Shown in pieces: positions 50,295-59,099 of a stretch of 64,000 bases of DNA. The position numbers and the translations under genes are program-made. The notes beneath the pieces were generated by a model. The model ran no database searches. It was not told where the DNA came from and saw only the letters and a program-made list of their open reading frames with translations. This DNA comes from Catenovulum sp052056295 (GTDB lineage: Bacteria > Pseudomonadota > Gammaproteobacteria > Enterobacterales > Alteromonadaceae), in NCBI RefSeq assembly GCF_052056295.1, contig NZ_CP182493.1, positions 2,294,001 to 2,358,000 on the forward strand. Direction: 5' to 3'. Each line of letters begins with the position of its first letter. The stretch's first letter is position 1.

Positions 50295-51914
50295 ATGCTG
50301 CGAATATTCTGTCTCACACTCTCCATACTGCTGGCGAGTTTCTCGGCTCAAGCCGATGAATTCTCCGAGTTGGTCAACCAACTTCCCAGCAAATCTCTGC
50401 GCAACATTACCCCTTTATTGGAACAAATTGCGGCTCAACCCGATGAGCGTACTAAAACTGTTTTAACTGAAATTTTAAACGGCGATCTTTACTATAAAAA
50501 AAATAACAAACAAGTGGTGAGTATTCGCAAAACTGAAGACGGTGATTATCAACTAACTGATGTATTAACTGGTGACGACCTAGGCACAGCCAGTAAATCA
50601 TCAATGAAAAAGGTTAAAACCAGTAACCGTATTCGCAGCACAATTCGTGGATTAATTGCTCAGCTGGATTTAACCCATAAAAACGCTGATATCCGTTTAG
50701 CTGCAGTTAAACAAATATTGGATGACCCAGACGACGAGACTATCGAGCTTTTAACTAAATTAATTGAACAAGAAAAAGATTCTGCTGTGGCTGATTTAAT
50801 GCAAACAGCCATAGGTGTTAACACATTAAAAAATGGTAACGCTGACGAGCAGCTAGCTGCAGCAAAAGAGTTGCGTGAAAGTTTAGAGCCAGCCGTGCGC
50901 AATGCCATGGTGAGCCAACTTGCTTTATTGGATGAAGTTGAAAAAAGTGAACTTAGCGCCACGGAAAAACAGTTAAAAACTGAGCTAACCAGCGCAATTG
51001 GCAAAATTAAACAAAAACGTTCGATTTACGAATTTATCGAAAATATGTTTTTCGGTTTAAGCCTAGGTTCTGTGTTATTGCTGGCTGCAATTGGTTTAGC
51101 CATTACTTTTGGGGTAATGGGTGTAATTAACATGGCGCATGGCGAAATGATCATGTTAGGTGCTTACACTACATATGTTATCCAGTTAATGTTCCCACAA
51201 TGGATTGATTATTCATTGTTTATTGCTATTCCTGCGGCGTTTTTAGTCTCGGGTTTTGTTGGGGTATTAATTGAGCGTGGTGTTATCCGCTTCTTAAAAG
51301 GTCGCCCGTTAGAAACCTTGTTAGCAACTTTTGGTATCAGCCTAATTTTACAGCAGCTTGTTCGAACCGTATTTTCGCCATTAAACCGCACAGTTGCTGC
51401 ACCTGAGTGGATGAGTGGTTCGTGGCAGATTAATCCAATTTTCTCAATTACCTTTAACCGTTTGTACATAATTATCTTCGCTTTAACTGTGTTCTTCGCA
51501 TTGCTGGCGTTTATGAAACGTTCATCACTTGGTTTACATGTAAGAGCGGTTGCGCAAAACCGTGAAATGGCTCGTGCATTAAGTGTGCGCAGTGACAGAG
51601 TTGACGCCATTACCTTTGGTTTAGGCTCGGGTATTGCTGGTATTGCTGGTGTGGTGTTAAGCCAATTAACTAACGTAGGGCCAAACTTAGGCCAGTCGTA
51701 CATTATCGACTCTTTCTTAGTAGTTGTGTTTGGTGGTGTTGGCAACTTGTGGGGCACCTTAGTTGCGGCTATGTCACTTGGTTCAATCAATAAATTCTTA
51801 GAGCCACTTACAGGTTCTGTGCTAGCCAATATTATCGTGCTAGTTGGTTTAGTGTTGTTTATTCAAAAACGACCTAAAGGTTTATTCCCACAAAAAGGGA
51901 GGTCTGCAGACTAA
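50295..51914 (+). CDS. urtB: urea ABC transporter permease UrtB
   Basis: The 539-aa protein has the long UrtB-specific N-terminal periplasmic extension (signal LRIFCLTLSILLASFSAQA, then helical HEAT-like sequence to about residue 250) and a LivH-type permease domain (FFGLSLGSVLLLAAIGLAITFGVMGVINMAHGEMIMLGAYTTY; VVFGGVGNLWGTLVAAMSLGSINKFLEPLTGS). I prefer the ATG at 50295, 7 nt after aagga, to one at 50280. Stop and urtC start overlap (TAATG). Confidence 0.96.
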   Translation: MLRIFCLTLSILLASFSAQADEFSELVNQLPSKSLRNITPLLEQIAAQPDERTKTVLTEILNGDLYYKKNNKQVVSIRKTEDGDYQLTDVLTGDDLGTASKSSMKKVKTSNRIRSTIRGLIAQLDLTHKNADIRLAAVKQILDDPDDETIELLTKLIEQEKDSAVADLMQTAIGVNTLKNGNADEQLAAAKELRESLEPAVRNAMVSQLALLDEVEKSELSATEKQLKTELTSAIGKIKQKRSIYEFIENMFFGLSLGSVLLLAAIGLAITFGVMGVINMAHGEMIMLGAYTTYVIQLMFPQWIDYSLFIAIPAAFLVSGFVGVLIERGVIRFLKGRPLETLLATFGISLILQQLVRTVFSPLNRTVAAPEWMSGSWQINPIFSITFNRLYIIIFALTVFFALLAFMKRSSLGLHVRAVAQNREMARALSVRSDRVDAITFGLGSGIAGIAGVVLSQLTNVGPNLGQSYIIDSFLVVVFGGVGNLWGTLVAAMSLGSINKFLEPLTGSVLANIIVLVGLVLFIQKRPKGLFPQKGRSAD

Positions 51915-53026
51915 TGGCTGATTTATTTAAAAAACTAGGCAGTTTGCCTGTAGTCGTAGCTTGTTTGTTTATTACAACTTTATATGTTTCTGTATGTAAC
52001 TTAGCTTTCCCTGAAGGTTCAGCGTTGCATGTAAGTACCTATACCGTCACCTTATTTGGTAAATATTTATGTTACGCATTATTGGCGTTAGCGGTTGATT
52101 TAGTTTGGGGTTACTGCGGTATTTTAAGCTTAGGTCACGGCGCATTTTTCGCCCTTGGTGGTTATGCAATGGGCATGTACTTAATGCGTCAAATTGGCGA
52201 CCGCGGTGTATACGGTAACCCTGAATTACCTGACTTTATGGTGTTTTTAAACTGGGATGCCTTGCCTTGGTATTGGGCGGGATCAGACAGCTTTATCTGG
52301 ATGATGATAATGGTAGTCGCAGCACCAGGTTTATTAGCTTACATATTCGGTACTATGGCATTTCGCTCACGTGTAAGTGGTGTGTATTTATCTATTATGA
52401 CCCAAGCCGTGACTTACGCCTTGATGCTTGCTTTCTTCCGTAACGAAATGGGTTTTGGTGGCAACAATGGTTTAACTGACTTTAAAGATATTTTAGGTTT
52501 CTCATTGCAGTCAGACACAACACGTATTGCGTTATTTGCTACCACTGCAACTTTCTTAGCAATTGGTTTTGCGGTTTGTCACTTTATCGTTAACTCAAAA
52601 ATGGGACGTGTGGTAACCGCCATTCGCGATTCTGAAAACCGTGTACGTTTTATTGGTTATAAACCTGAAAACTACAAAGTTTGGATCTTCGTTGTTTCAG
52701 CTATGTTGGCTGGTATCGCTGGCGCTTTATACGTACCGCAAGTGGGTATTATCAACCCAGGTGAATTCTCTCCGTTAAGCTCAATTGAGATGGTTGTTTG
52801 GGTGGCTATTGGTGGTCGTGGTTCATTATATGGTGCGATTATTGGTGCGATTGTTGTGAGTTACGCAAAAACACGTTTCACTGCAATTATGCCTGAAGCT
52901 TGGTTATATGCATTGGGTGGTCTATTCGTATTGGTAACCTTGTTATTACCAAAAGGCATCGCCGGATTTTTCCCTGCAATTGCTGCGCGTTTTAATCAGA
53001 AAAAATTAGCCGAGGTGAAGTCATGA
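51914..53026 (+). CDS. urtC: urea ABC transporter permease UrtC
   Basis: The 370-aa LivM-type permease has LTGxxSLGH-like sequence (YCGILSLGHGAFFALGGYAMGMYLM), UrtC-typical FMVFLNWDALPWYW, and the EAA-like loop RDSENRVRFIGYKPENYKVWIFVVSAMLAGIAGALYVPQVGIINPGEFSPLSSIEMVVWVAIGGRG. It pairs with UrtB in the inner membrane. It overlaps urtD by 4 bp. Confidence 0.96.
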   Translation: MADLFKKLGSLPVVVACLFITTLYVSVCNLAFPEGSALHVSTYTVTLFGKYLCYALLALAVDLVWGYCGILSLGHGAFFALGGYAMGMYLMRQIGDRGVYGNPELPDFMVFLNWDALPWYWAGSDSFIWMMIMVVAAPGLLAYIFGTMAFRSRVSGVYLSIMTQAVTYALMLAFFRNEMGFGGNNGLTDFKDILGFSLQSDTTRIALFATTATFLAIGFAVCHFIVNSKMGRVVTAIRDSENRVRFIGYKPENYKVWIFVVSAMLAGIAGALYVPQVGIINPGEFSPLSSIEMVVWVAIGGRGSLYGAIIGAIVVSYAKTRFTAIMPEAWLYALGGLFVLVTLLLPKGIAGFFPAIAARFNQKKLAEVKS

Positions 53027-53832
53027 GCCGTGAAGCGGGCAGCCCGTTATTAGAAGAAGAAAACATCAAGCCAGACACGCGCCACGGGGTTATTTTATAC
53101 GTGGAAGATGTCAGCGTAAGTTTTGATGGTTTTAAAGCGTTAAACGACTTAAGCCTATACATTAATGATGGTGAATTACGCTGTTTAATTGGCGCCAATG
53201 GTGCCGGTAAAACCACTTTAATGGATGTAATTACCGGTAAAACTCGCCCAGATGTTGGTAAGGTTAGTTTTGGTCAACAAGTTAACTTGTTGGAAATGGA
53301 CGAAGCACAAATTGCCCGCGCTGGTATTGGTCGAAAATTTCAAAAGCCAACTGTATTTGAAAACTTATCAGTGTTTGAAAACTTAGAGTTAAGTTTGCAC
53401 GGCGACAAGGGTATTTGGGCGAATTTGTTCCATAAATTATCTGGCGAGCAGAGCGATGAAATTGCACAGATTCTTCACACCATAGGTTTAGTCGGTGAAT
53501 GTAATATGCAGGCTGGTGCGTTATCTCATGGACAAAAACAGTGGTTAGAAATTGGTATGTTGTTAGCGGCTAAACCAAGATTATTGCTGGTGGATGAACC
53601 TGTTGCCGGTATGACAGCACAAGAAACTGAACGCACCGCCGAGTTATTAACCTCGCTTGCGGGTGATCATTCTGTAGTAGTAGTTGAACATGACATGGCG
53701 TTTGTTCGTTCAATTGCGCGCAAAGTGACAGTGTTGCATCAAGGTAGTGTTTTGGCTGAAGGCAGCATGTCGGAAATTCAATCCAACCCAGAAGTTGTGC
53801 GTGTGTATTTAGGTGAGGAGACTGGCGAATGA
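53023..53832 (+). CDS. urtD: urea ABC transporter ATP-binding protein UrtD
   Basis: The 269-aa LivG-type ATPase has Walker A GANGAGKTT, signature LSHGQKQWLEIGM (UrtD-specific SHGQ instead of SGGQ), Walker B LLLVDEPVAGMT and the switch His in VVVEHDMAFVRSIA. It overlaps urtE by 4 bp. Confidence 0.97.
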   Translation: MSREAGSPLLEEENIKPDTRHGVILYVEDVSVSFDGFKALNDLSLYINDGELRCLIGANGAGKTTLMDVITGKTRPDVGKVSFGQQVNLLEMDEAQIARAGIGRKFQKPTVFENLSVFENLELSLHGDKGIWANLFHKLSGEQSDEIAQILHTIGLVGECNMQAGALSHGQKQWLEIGMLLAAKPRLLLVDEPVAGMTAQETERTAELLTSLAGDHSVVVVEHDMAFVRSIARKVTVLHQGSVLAEGSMSEIQSNPEVVRVYLGEETGE

Positions 53833-54524
53833 TTGAGCTTAAAGATGTAAATCAAAAATACGGCGGCACGCAGATTTTGTGGAACCTAAATATGAAAATA
53901 GAAAAGGGTTCACGCACTTGTATTATGGGTCGTAACGGTGTGGGCAAAACCACTTTGTTAAAGTGCATTATGGGCATGTTGCCAGTTAGCACTGGCTCTG
54001 TAACCATTAACGATTTGGATATGACCAAGAAGTCGGTTGAGCAGCGCCCAGAAATTGGTGTGGGTTATGTGCCACAAGGCCGTCATATTTTTGGTCAGCT
54101 AACGGTTGAAGAAAACTTGAAGGTAAGTTTGAACTGTAAACGCCAAGGCAGTAAAACCATTCCTGAGTCTGTTTTTGAGTTATTTCCGGTACTTAAAGAG
54201 ATGTTGCATCGCCGTGGTGGTGATTTATCCGGCGGTCAACAGCAGCAGTTAGCAATTGCGCGTGCATTGGTGTTGAATCCTGATATTCTGATTTTAGATG
54301 AACCAAATGAGGGCATTCAGCCTAATATTGTTCAGTTGATTCGTGATGTGTTGTTGAAGCTGAATAAAGAGCAGGGCATGACTATTGTTTTAGTTGAGCA
54401 GAAGTTACCTTTTGCCCGTGCTGTTGGTGAGCAGTTTCATTTGATGGAGAAAGGTGAGGTTGTTGCTTCTGGGCCAATGGGCGATTTGGATGATGAGTTA
54501 GTTGGCAAATATTTGGCTGTGTAG
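53829..54524 (+). CDS. urtE: urea ABC transporter ATP-binding protein UrtE
   Basis: The 231-aa LivF-type ATPase has Walker A GRNGVGKTT, signature LSGGQQQQLAIARAL, Walker B LILDEPNEGIQPNIVQ and VLVEQKLPFARAV. Completes urtABCDE. It is followed by three tandem repeat elements before ureD rather than a terminator. Confidence 0.97.
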   Translation: MIELKDVNQKYGGTQILWNLNMKIEKGSRTCIMGRNGVGKTTLLKCIMGMLPVSTGSVTINDLDMTKKSVEQRPEIGVGYVPQGRHIFGQLTVEENLKVSLNCKRQGSKTIPESVFELFPVLKEMLHRRGGDLSGGQQQQLAIARALVLNPDILILDEPNEGIQPNIVQLIRDVLLKLNKEQGMTIVLVEQKLPFARAVGEQFHLMEKGEVVASGPMGDLDDELVGKYLAV

Positions 54525-54561
54525 GGATTGGGCATTGGTGTTGCTGTGGGTTTGAGTCGCG

Positions 54562-54730
54562 GCTAGTTTGGTGGCAGGGAAGGTAAAGTTGCATGGGGTA
54601 TTATTTGCAAAAACGCTGCAAGGCCATCCATGGCCCGCTCACAAACGGCATCCATGCCGATTGAAGTTTTGCAAACAACACGCCCATACACCTTTTTGAA
54701 CACTGATGTTGCGATTGAGGATTGGCCGCT
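54562..54730 (-). repeat. A-type hairpin element, tandem copy 1
   Basis: Unit of 169 bp starting GCTAGTTTGGTGGCAGGGAA. Read on the minus strand, the complementary arms gtgtatgggcgtgttgtttgc and gcaaataataccccatgcaa enclose hairpin 1 (cggcatggatgccg) and hairpin 2 (ggccatggatggcc), then cttgcagcg. Confidence 0.9.
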
Positions 54731-54898
54731 GCTAGTTTGGTGGCAGGGAAGGTAAAGTTGCATGGGATATTATTTGCAAAAACGCTGCAAGGCCATCCAT
54801 GGCGCGCTCGCAAACGGCATCCATGCCGATTGAAGTTTTGCAAACAACACGCCCATCCGCCTTTCTTGCGCTGGTGTTGCGATTGAGGATTGGCCGCT
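54731..54898 (-). repeat. A-type hairpin element, tandem copy 2
   Basis: Second unit, 168 bp, highly similar to copy 1. One base change breaks the second hairpin (ggccatccatggcg). Confidence 0.9.
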
Positions 54899-55040
54899 GC
54901 TGGTTTGGTGGCAGGAAGGTAAAGTTGCATAGGGTATTATTTGCAAAAATGCTGCAAGGCCCCCATGGCCCGCTCGCAAACGGCATCCATGCCGATTGAA
55001 GTTTTGCAAATAACACGCCCATACATCTTTTGGGCACTAG
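54899..55040 (-). repeat. A-type hairpin element, tandem copy 3
   Basis: Third unit, a little degraded (ggcccccatggccc in hairpin 2). The sequence after its right arm reads GGGCACTAGAGTTGCGG, which matches sigma-54 -24/-12 spacing and lies 214 bp before ureD. Confidence 0.85.
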
Positions 55041-55080
55041 AGTTGCGGTGAGTTTTTGCAGCAATAAAAGTGCTTGGAAA

Positions 55081-55186
55081 AGCGGGTTTGAATGCTGATT
55101 TTTAAAACCTCCCTGTCATGGATGACAGGGCAGAGCGTACATGGAAGTATTCACAGCGTTTTTAAAAATTATGCTTCAAACTTGCT
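55081..55186 (+). repeat. D-type hairpin element, copy 1 (before ureD)
   Basis: The arms agcgggtttgaatgctgatt and cttcaaacttgct (with tttttaaaaattatg) are complementary. Hairpin 1 is ccctgtcatggatgacaggg, followed by agagc, hairpin 2 tacatggaagta and ttcacagcg. Copies at 58930 and 60989. An in-frame upstream extension of ureD through it looks artefactual. Confidence 0.85.
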
Positions 55187-55259
55187 AATAGCACGAACAG
55201 GAAAGCAACTTGCACTGGAGTTACCAGAAAGACAAAGTAGAACAACAAAAGAAGGTATT

Positions 55260-56153
55260 ATGACAATAACAGCAAGCGCACAACCACAACAAAGACAATG
55301 GTTAGCGCAGCTAGATTTAACATTCAGCCAAACAGCACATGGCAGCCGATTGAGCCATATAAAACGAAATGGTCCATTGTCGGTACAAAAAGCCTTTTAT
55401 CCAGAAGGGCCAGATTGCGCACATGTGTACTTATTGCACCCACCCGCAGGTATAGTCTCGGGTGACGAGTTATACATAACCGCTAAAACCGAAGAAAATA
55501 GCCAAGCATTGTTAACTACTCCGGGCGCAAATCGTTTTTATCGCGCGCGTGAAAATGCACAAATTGGTCACGCACTGCAGTTGCAAGATACAGCCTACAC
55601 AGTCACGGCTAATTCAAGGCTTGAGCACTTGCCGCAAGAAACCTTAATTTATCCAAATGCCAATGCTAAAAATAATCTAACCGTGCATGTGGATAAACAA
55701 GGTGTTTATTTAGGGTGGGACGTTATATCGCTCGGTTTACCGGCAATAGGCAAAGAATTTGAACAAGGCAAGTTTGAGCAGCTAACGCAAATTTATATCG
55801 ACAACAAACTCGCCATTCACGACAGATTGGTGATTACGCCTGAAAACAAATTATTACTCGCACGAGCAGGTTTGGCTAACAAACCTATTATCGGCACTTT
55901 TTATATCACAGCACCGAGCAAATTAACCGACAAACTCGCGCAGCAAGATTTGCTTGATGCACTACGCTTACAAGTTGAACAAGCTGAGTTAAGTCAAAAG
56001 GTTAGCATTAGCTTAATTGAAGACGTTTACGTTATTCGTTATTTAGGCCAACGCAGCGCTGAGTGTAAAAAAATATTTATCGCCCTTTGGCAAATAACTC
56101 GCCAAGCTTTGTATCAAAGCCAAGTGGCGCAACCAAGAATCTGGTTAACTTAG
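55260..56153 (+). CDS. ureD: urease accessory protein UreD
   Basis: The 297-aa chaperone binds urease apoprotein with UreF and UreG for nickel loading. Motifs visible: GSRLSHIKRNGPLSVQKAFYPEGPDCAHVYLLHPPAGIVSGDELYI, LLTTPGANRFYRAREN, LEHLPQETLIYPNA and WDVISLGLPAIGKEFEQGKF. The ATG at 55260 follows gaaggtatt; a longer frame from 55092 runs through the D-type repeat and is rejected. ureA follows after 24 bp. Confidence 0.96.
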   Translation: MTITASAQPQQRQWLAQLDLTFSQTAHGSRLSHIKRNGPLSVQKAFYPEGPDCAHVYLLHPPAGIVSGDELYITAKTEENSQALLTTPGANRFYRARENAQIGHALQLQDTAYTVTANSRLEHLPQETLIYPNANAKNNLTVHVDKQGVYLGWDVISLGLPAIGKEFEQGKFEQLTQIYIDNKLAIHDRLVITPENKLLLARAGLANKPIIGTFYITAPSKLTDKLAQQDLLDALRLQVEQAELSQKVSISLIEDVYVIRYLGQRSAECKKIFIALWQITRQALYQSQVAQPRIWLT

Positions 56154-56177
56154 AACAACTAGCAAAGAGAACTGATT

Positions 56178-56480
56178 ATGGATTTATTACCAAGAGAAAA
56201 AGACAAACTGCTGATTTTTACCGCAGCTTTGTTAGCGGAGCGACGTTTAAATCGTGGTTTAAAACTCAATTATCCAGAAGCCATGGCTTATATCTCCATG
56301 GAAATTATTGAAGGTGCGCGCGATGGTAAAACCGTTGCTGAGTTAATGGATTACGGTCGCACTTTGTTAACCCGTGATCAGGTTATGGAAGGCATAGCAG
56401 AGTTAATCCCTGAAGTGCAAGTTGAAGCAACTTTCCCTGACGGCACTAAGCTAGTAACAGTGCACAACCCAATTGTATAG
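56178..56480 (+). CDS. ureA: urease subunit gamma
   Basis: The 100-aa protein matches the full-length gamma subunit: MDLLPREKDKLLIFTAALLAERRLNRGLKLNYPEAMAYISMEIIEGARDGKTVAELM, ending FPDGTKLVTVHNPIV. Separate gamma, beta and alpha genes are the usual bacterial arrangement. Confidence 0.99.
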   Translation: MDLLPREKDKLLIFTAALLAERRLNRGLKLNYPEAMAYISMEIIEGARDGKTVAELMDYGRTLLTRDQVMEGIAELIPEVQVEATFPDGTKLVTVHNPIV

Positions 56481-56489
56481 GAGCGCAGC

Positions 56490-56798
56490 ATGATTCCTGG
56501 TGAAATTAAAACGCCTGCGGGTGAGCATCAACTGAATGTTGGTCGCACAAAAATTACTTTAGAAGTGGTTAACAGTGGTGATCGCCCTGTGCAAGTTGGT
56601 TCGCACTACCATTTTTATGAAGCAAACCCAGCGCTTAAATTCGATCGTGAAAAAGCATATGGTTTTCGTTTAGACATTACCGCCGGCACAGCGGTACGTT
56701 TTGAACCTGGTCAAGAGCGTGAAGTCACGTTAGTTGCCTATGCAGGTAAGCGCAAAGTATATGGTTTTAGAGGCGAAGTGATGGGAGGGCTGAAATAA
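56490..56798 (+). CDS. ureB: urease subunit beta
   Basis: The 102-aa protein has MIPGEIKTPAGEHQLNVGR, VQVGSHYHFYEANPALKFDREKAYGFRLDI and FEPGQEREVTLVAYAGKRKVYGF. Full family length. Ends in an ATG overlap with ureC. Confidence 0.99.
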   Translation: MIPGEIKTPAGEHQLNVGRTKITLEVVNSGDRPVQVGSHYHFYEANPALKFDREKAYGFRLDITAGTAVRFEPGQEREVTLVAYAGKRKVYGFRGEVMGGLK

Positions 56799-58501
56799 TG
56801 TCGAGTATAGATAAACACGCATACGCACATATGTTTGGCCCGACAGTTGGCGACAAAGTGCGTTTGGCCGACACTGAATTGTGGATAGAAGTCGAAAAAG
56901 ATTTCACAACTTATGGTGAAGAAGTCAAATTTGGAGGCGGTAAAGTTATTCGTGACGGCATGGGGCAAAGCCAAGCATCGTGCCATAAAACGGTAGATTT
57001 GGTCATCACCAATGCGCTGATTTTAGATCACTGGGGCATAGTTAAGGCGGATATTGGTGTTAAAGATGGTCGCATTGCTATTATCGGTAAAGCGGGTAAT
57101 CCTGATGTGCAAGATAATATTGATATCGAAGTCGGCCCTGGTACAGAGGTTATTGCTGGTGAAGGGCAAATAATCACAGCGGGTGGCATAGATGCGCATA
57201 TTCATTTTATCTGCCCACAACAAGTTGAAGAAGCACTAATGTCTGGTGTAACCACTATGATAGGTGGTGGCACAGGTCCTGCAACTGGTTCGAATGCGAC
57301 AACTTGTACACCTGGCCCGTGGAACATTTTTAAAATGTTGCAAGCGACTAACGATATGCCGATGAACTTTGGTTTTTTAGGCAAAGGTAATGCAAGTTTA
57401 CCGCTGGCGTTAGAAGAACAAATTGAAGCCGGTGTTTGTGGGTTAAAACTGCATGAAGATTGGGGCACAACACCACAAGCTATTGATACCTGTTTAGGTG
57501 TGGCGGAAAAGTACGATGTGCAAATAGCCATTCATACCGACACCTTAAATGAATCTGGTTTTGTTGAAGATACTATTGGCGCGTTTAAAGGTCGCACCAT
57601 TCATACGTATCACACAGAAGGTGCAGGTGGTGGTCATTCACCGGATATTATTCGTGCATGTGGCGAAGAAAACGTATTGCCATCTTCAACTAATCCAACC
57701 AGACCGTACACAATCAATACCATAGATGAGCATTTGGATATGTTGATGGTTTGCCATCATTTAGATCCTAACATCCCTGAAGATATCGCTTTTGCTGACT
57801 CGCGCATTCGTAAAGAAAGTATCGCCGCTGAAGATATTATGCATGACATAGGGGCAATTAGTATGATCGCCTCTGACTCTCAAGCTATGGGTCGTGTTGG
57901 TGAGATGATTTGCCGTACTTGGCAAACCGCACACAAGATGAAAGTGCAACGTGGGCCTTTAGCACCGGACACTGAAGAAAACGATAACTTCCGCGCTAAG
58001 CGTTATATCGCTAAATACACAATCAACCCTGCAATTAGCCATGGTGTTAGCCATGAAATTGGTTCGGTTGAAGTGGGTAAATTAGCCGATTTAGTTTTAT
58101 GGAAGCCTGCATTTTTTGGCATTAAACCTTCATTAATTTTGAAGAGTGGTTTTATTGCCGCTGCCCCTATGGGTGATGCTAATGCGTCTATCCCAACACC
58201 TCAACCTGTGTATTATCGCCCTATGTTTGGTGCACATGGTCAAGCTGCGGCAAAAACTTCGATGACGTTTTTATCGCAAGCGGCGGTCGAGAAAAAAGTA
58301 CCTGAGCAGTTGGGGTTAACCCGCATGATTGGTGTGTGTAAAAACACTCGTAATATCGGTAAGAAAGATATGATCCATAACTCGTTAACGCCAAAAGTTG
58401 AGGTTGATCCGCAAACTTATGAGGTAACGGCGGATGGTGTGTTGTTAACTTGTGAACCTGCAACTGAATTACCGTTAGCGCAGCGGTATTGTTTATTTTA
58501 G
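56798..58501 (+). CDS. ureC: urease subunit alpha (catalytic)
   Basis: The 567-aa subunit hydrolyses urea to ammonia and carbamate. Nickel ligands and catalytic residues are present: HIHF in GGIDAHIHFICPQQ, the carbamylated Lys in GLKLHEDWG, HTDTLNESGF, EGAGGGHSPDII and the flap MVCHHLDPNIPEDIAFADSRIR. The C-terminus PLAQRYCLF is normal. The stop codon directly abuts a truncated A-type repeat, and the rest of the operon (ureE) resumes 598 bp later. Confidence 0.99.
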   Translation: MSSIDKHAYAHMFGPTVGDKVRLADTELWIEVEKDFTTYGEEVKFGGGKVIRDGMGQSQASCHKTVDLVITNALILDHWGIVKADIGVKDGRIAIIGKAGNPDVQDNIDIEVGPGTEVIAGEGQIITAGGIDAHIHFICPQQVEEALMSGVTTMIGGGTGPATGSNATTCTPGPWNIFKMLQATNDMPMNFGFLGKGNASLPLALEEQIEAGVCGLKLHEDWGTTPQAIDTCLGVAEKYDVQIAIHTDTLNESGFVEDTIGAFKGRTIHTYHTEGAGGGHSPDIIRACGEENVLPSSTNPTRPYTINTIDEHLDMLMVCHHLDPNIPEDIAFADSRIRKESIAAEDIMHDIGAISMIASDSQAMGRVGEMICRTWQTAHKMKVQRGPLAPDTEENDNFRAKRYIAKYTINPAISHGVSHEIGSVEVGKLADLVLWKPAFFGIKPSLILKSGFIAAAPMGDANASIPTPQPVYYRPMFGAHGQAAAKTSMTFLSQAAVEKKVPEQLGLTRMIGVCKNTRNIGKKDMIHNSLTPKVEVDPQTYEVTADGVLLTCEPATELPLAQRYCLF

Positions 58502-58590
58502 GTGTTCACAAACGGCTTCCATGCCGATTGAAGTTTTGCAAATAACACGCCCATTCACCTTTTGGGCACAGGTGTTGCGGTTAGTTTATT
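58502..58590 (-). repeat. truncated A-type element abutting the ureC stop codon
   Basis: It begins immediately after the ureC TAG with tcacaaacggcttccatgcc and runs through gaagttttgcaaataacacg to GGGCACAGGTGTTGCGG. The left arm and one hairpin are missing. This could be an insertion or deletion scar at the gene end. Confidence 0.8.
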
Positions 58591-58611
58591 GGCAGCGACA
58601 AAATAGTTAAA

Positions 58612-58716
58612 GGAAGGGATTGGGATTAATAAAGCAGACCGTACAAATCGTGGATGATTTGTCTCGAGCTCCCACGGAAGGGTTTACAGCGAGTCTGCGT
58701 ATTAATCGCGATTCCT
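58612..58716 (+). repeat. C-type hairpin element, copy 1
   Basis: The arms gggattgggattaataaagc and gcgtattaatcgcgattcct are complementary, with cagac/gtctg continuing the stem. Inside: acaaatcgtggatgatttgt (hairpin 1), ctcgagctcccacggaaggg and tttacagcg. Nearly identical copy at 61377-61481. Confidence 0.85.
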
Positions 58717-58770
58717 GACTGATTGGGGATTTGGGTTTACTAGCGCTGCTAGTTTGGTGGCAGGGAAAGT

Positions 58771-58880
58771 AAAGGCGAATGGGGAATTGCTCGAAAAAAC
58801 GCGGTGAATACATCCTTGTACGCTTCGCTTTTTCATCCCTGAAAAAGAGATTTTTCGACCAACACGCCCATTCACCTTTT
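58771..58880 (-). repeat. B-type hairpin element, copy 1
   Basis: Read on the minus strand: arm aaaaggtgaatgggcgtgtt, then ctttttcagggatgaaaaag (hairpin 1), cgaagcgtacaaggatgtat, tcaccgcg and the complementary arm ttgctc...ccccattcgcctt. Preceded by GCTGCTAGTTTGGTGGCAGG as in A-type units. Confidence 0.85.
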
Positions 58881-58929
58881 GTGCATCCGTGTTGCGGTGA
58901 GTTTTTGCAGCAATAAAAATGTTTAGAAA

Positions 58930-59036
58930 AGCGGGTTTGGATGCTGATTTTTTAAAACTTCTTTATCAGGGATGATAAAGCAGAGCCTATAGGGACATAT
59001 TTACGGCGTTTTTAGAAATTATGCTTCAAACTTGCT
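58930..59036 (+). repeat. D-type hairpin element, copy 2 (before ureE)
   Basis: Same arms as 55081-55186, but hairpin 1 is changed compensatorily to ctttatcagggatgataaag. Hairpin 2 is degraded (gacatatttacggcg). Ends 63 bp before ureE. Confidence 0.85.
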
Positions 59037-59099
59037 TCGTTGCACGGACTGCCAGCGAGTCAGCGTAAACGAACGGATAAACGATTTAAGAAGGTATAT

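Noticed and set aside
54562..55040. Tandem repeats considered as a CRISPR array
   Set aside because: The units are about 169 bp with no alternating short repeat and unique spacers, and no cas genes are present.
54382..55064. Overlapping ORFs of 66-110 codons on the minus strand after urtE
   Set aside because: They are the A-type tandem units read in several frames; the repeated MQLYLP... starts come from the repeat itself, not from a protein family.
55092..55259. Longer ureD start
   Set aside because: The extension is encoded by the D-type element; the ATG at 55260 has a good Shine-Dalgarno and begins where UreD homology starts.
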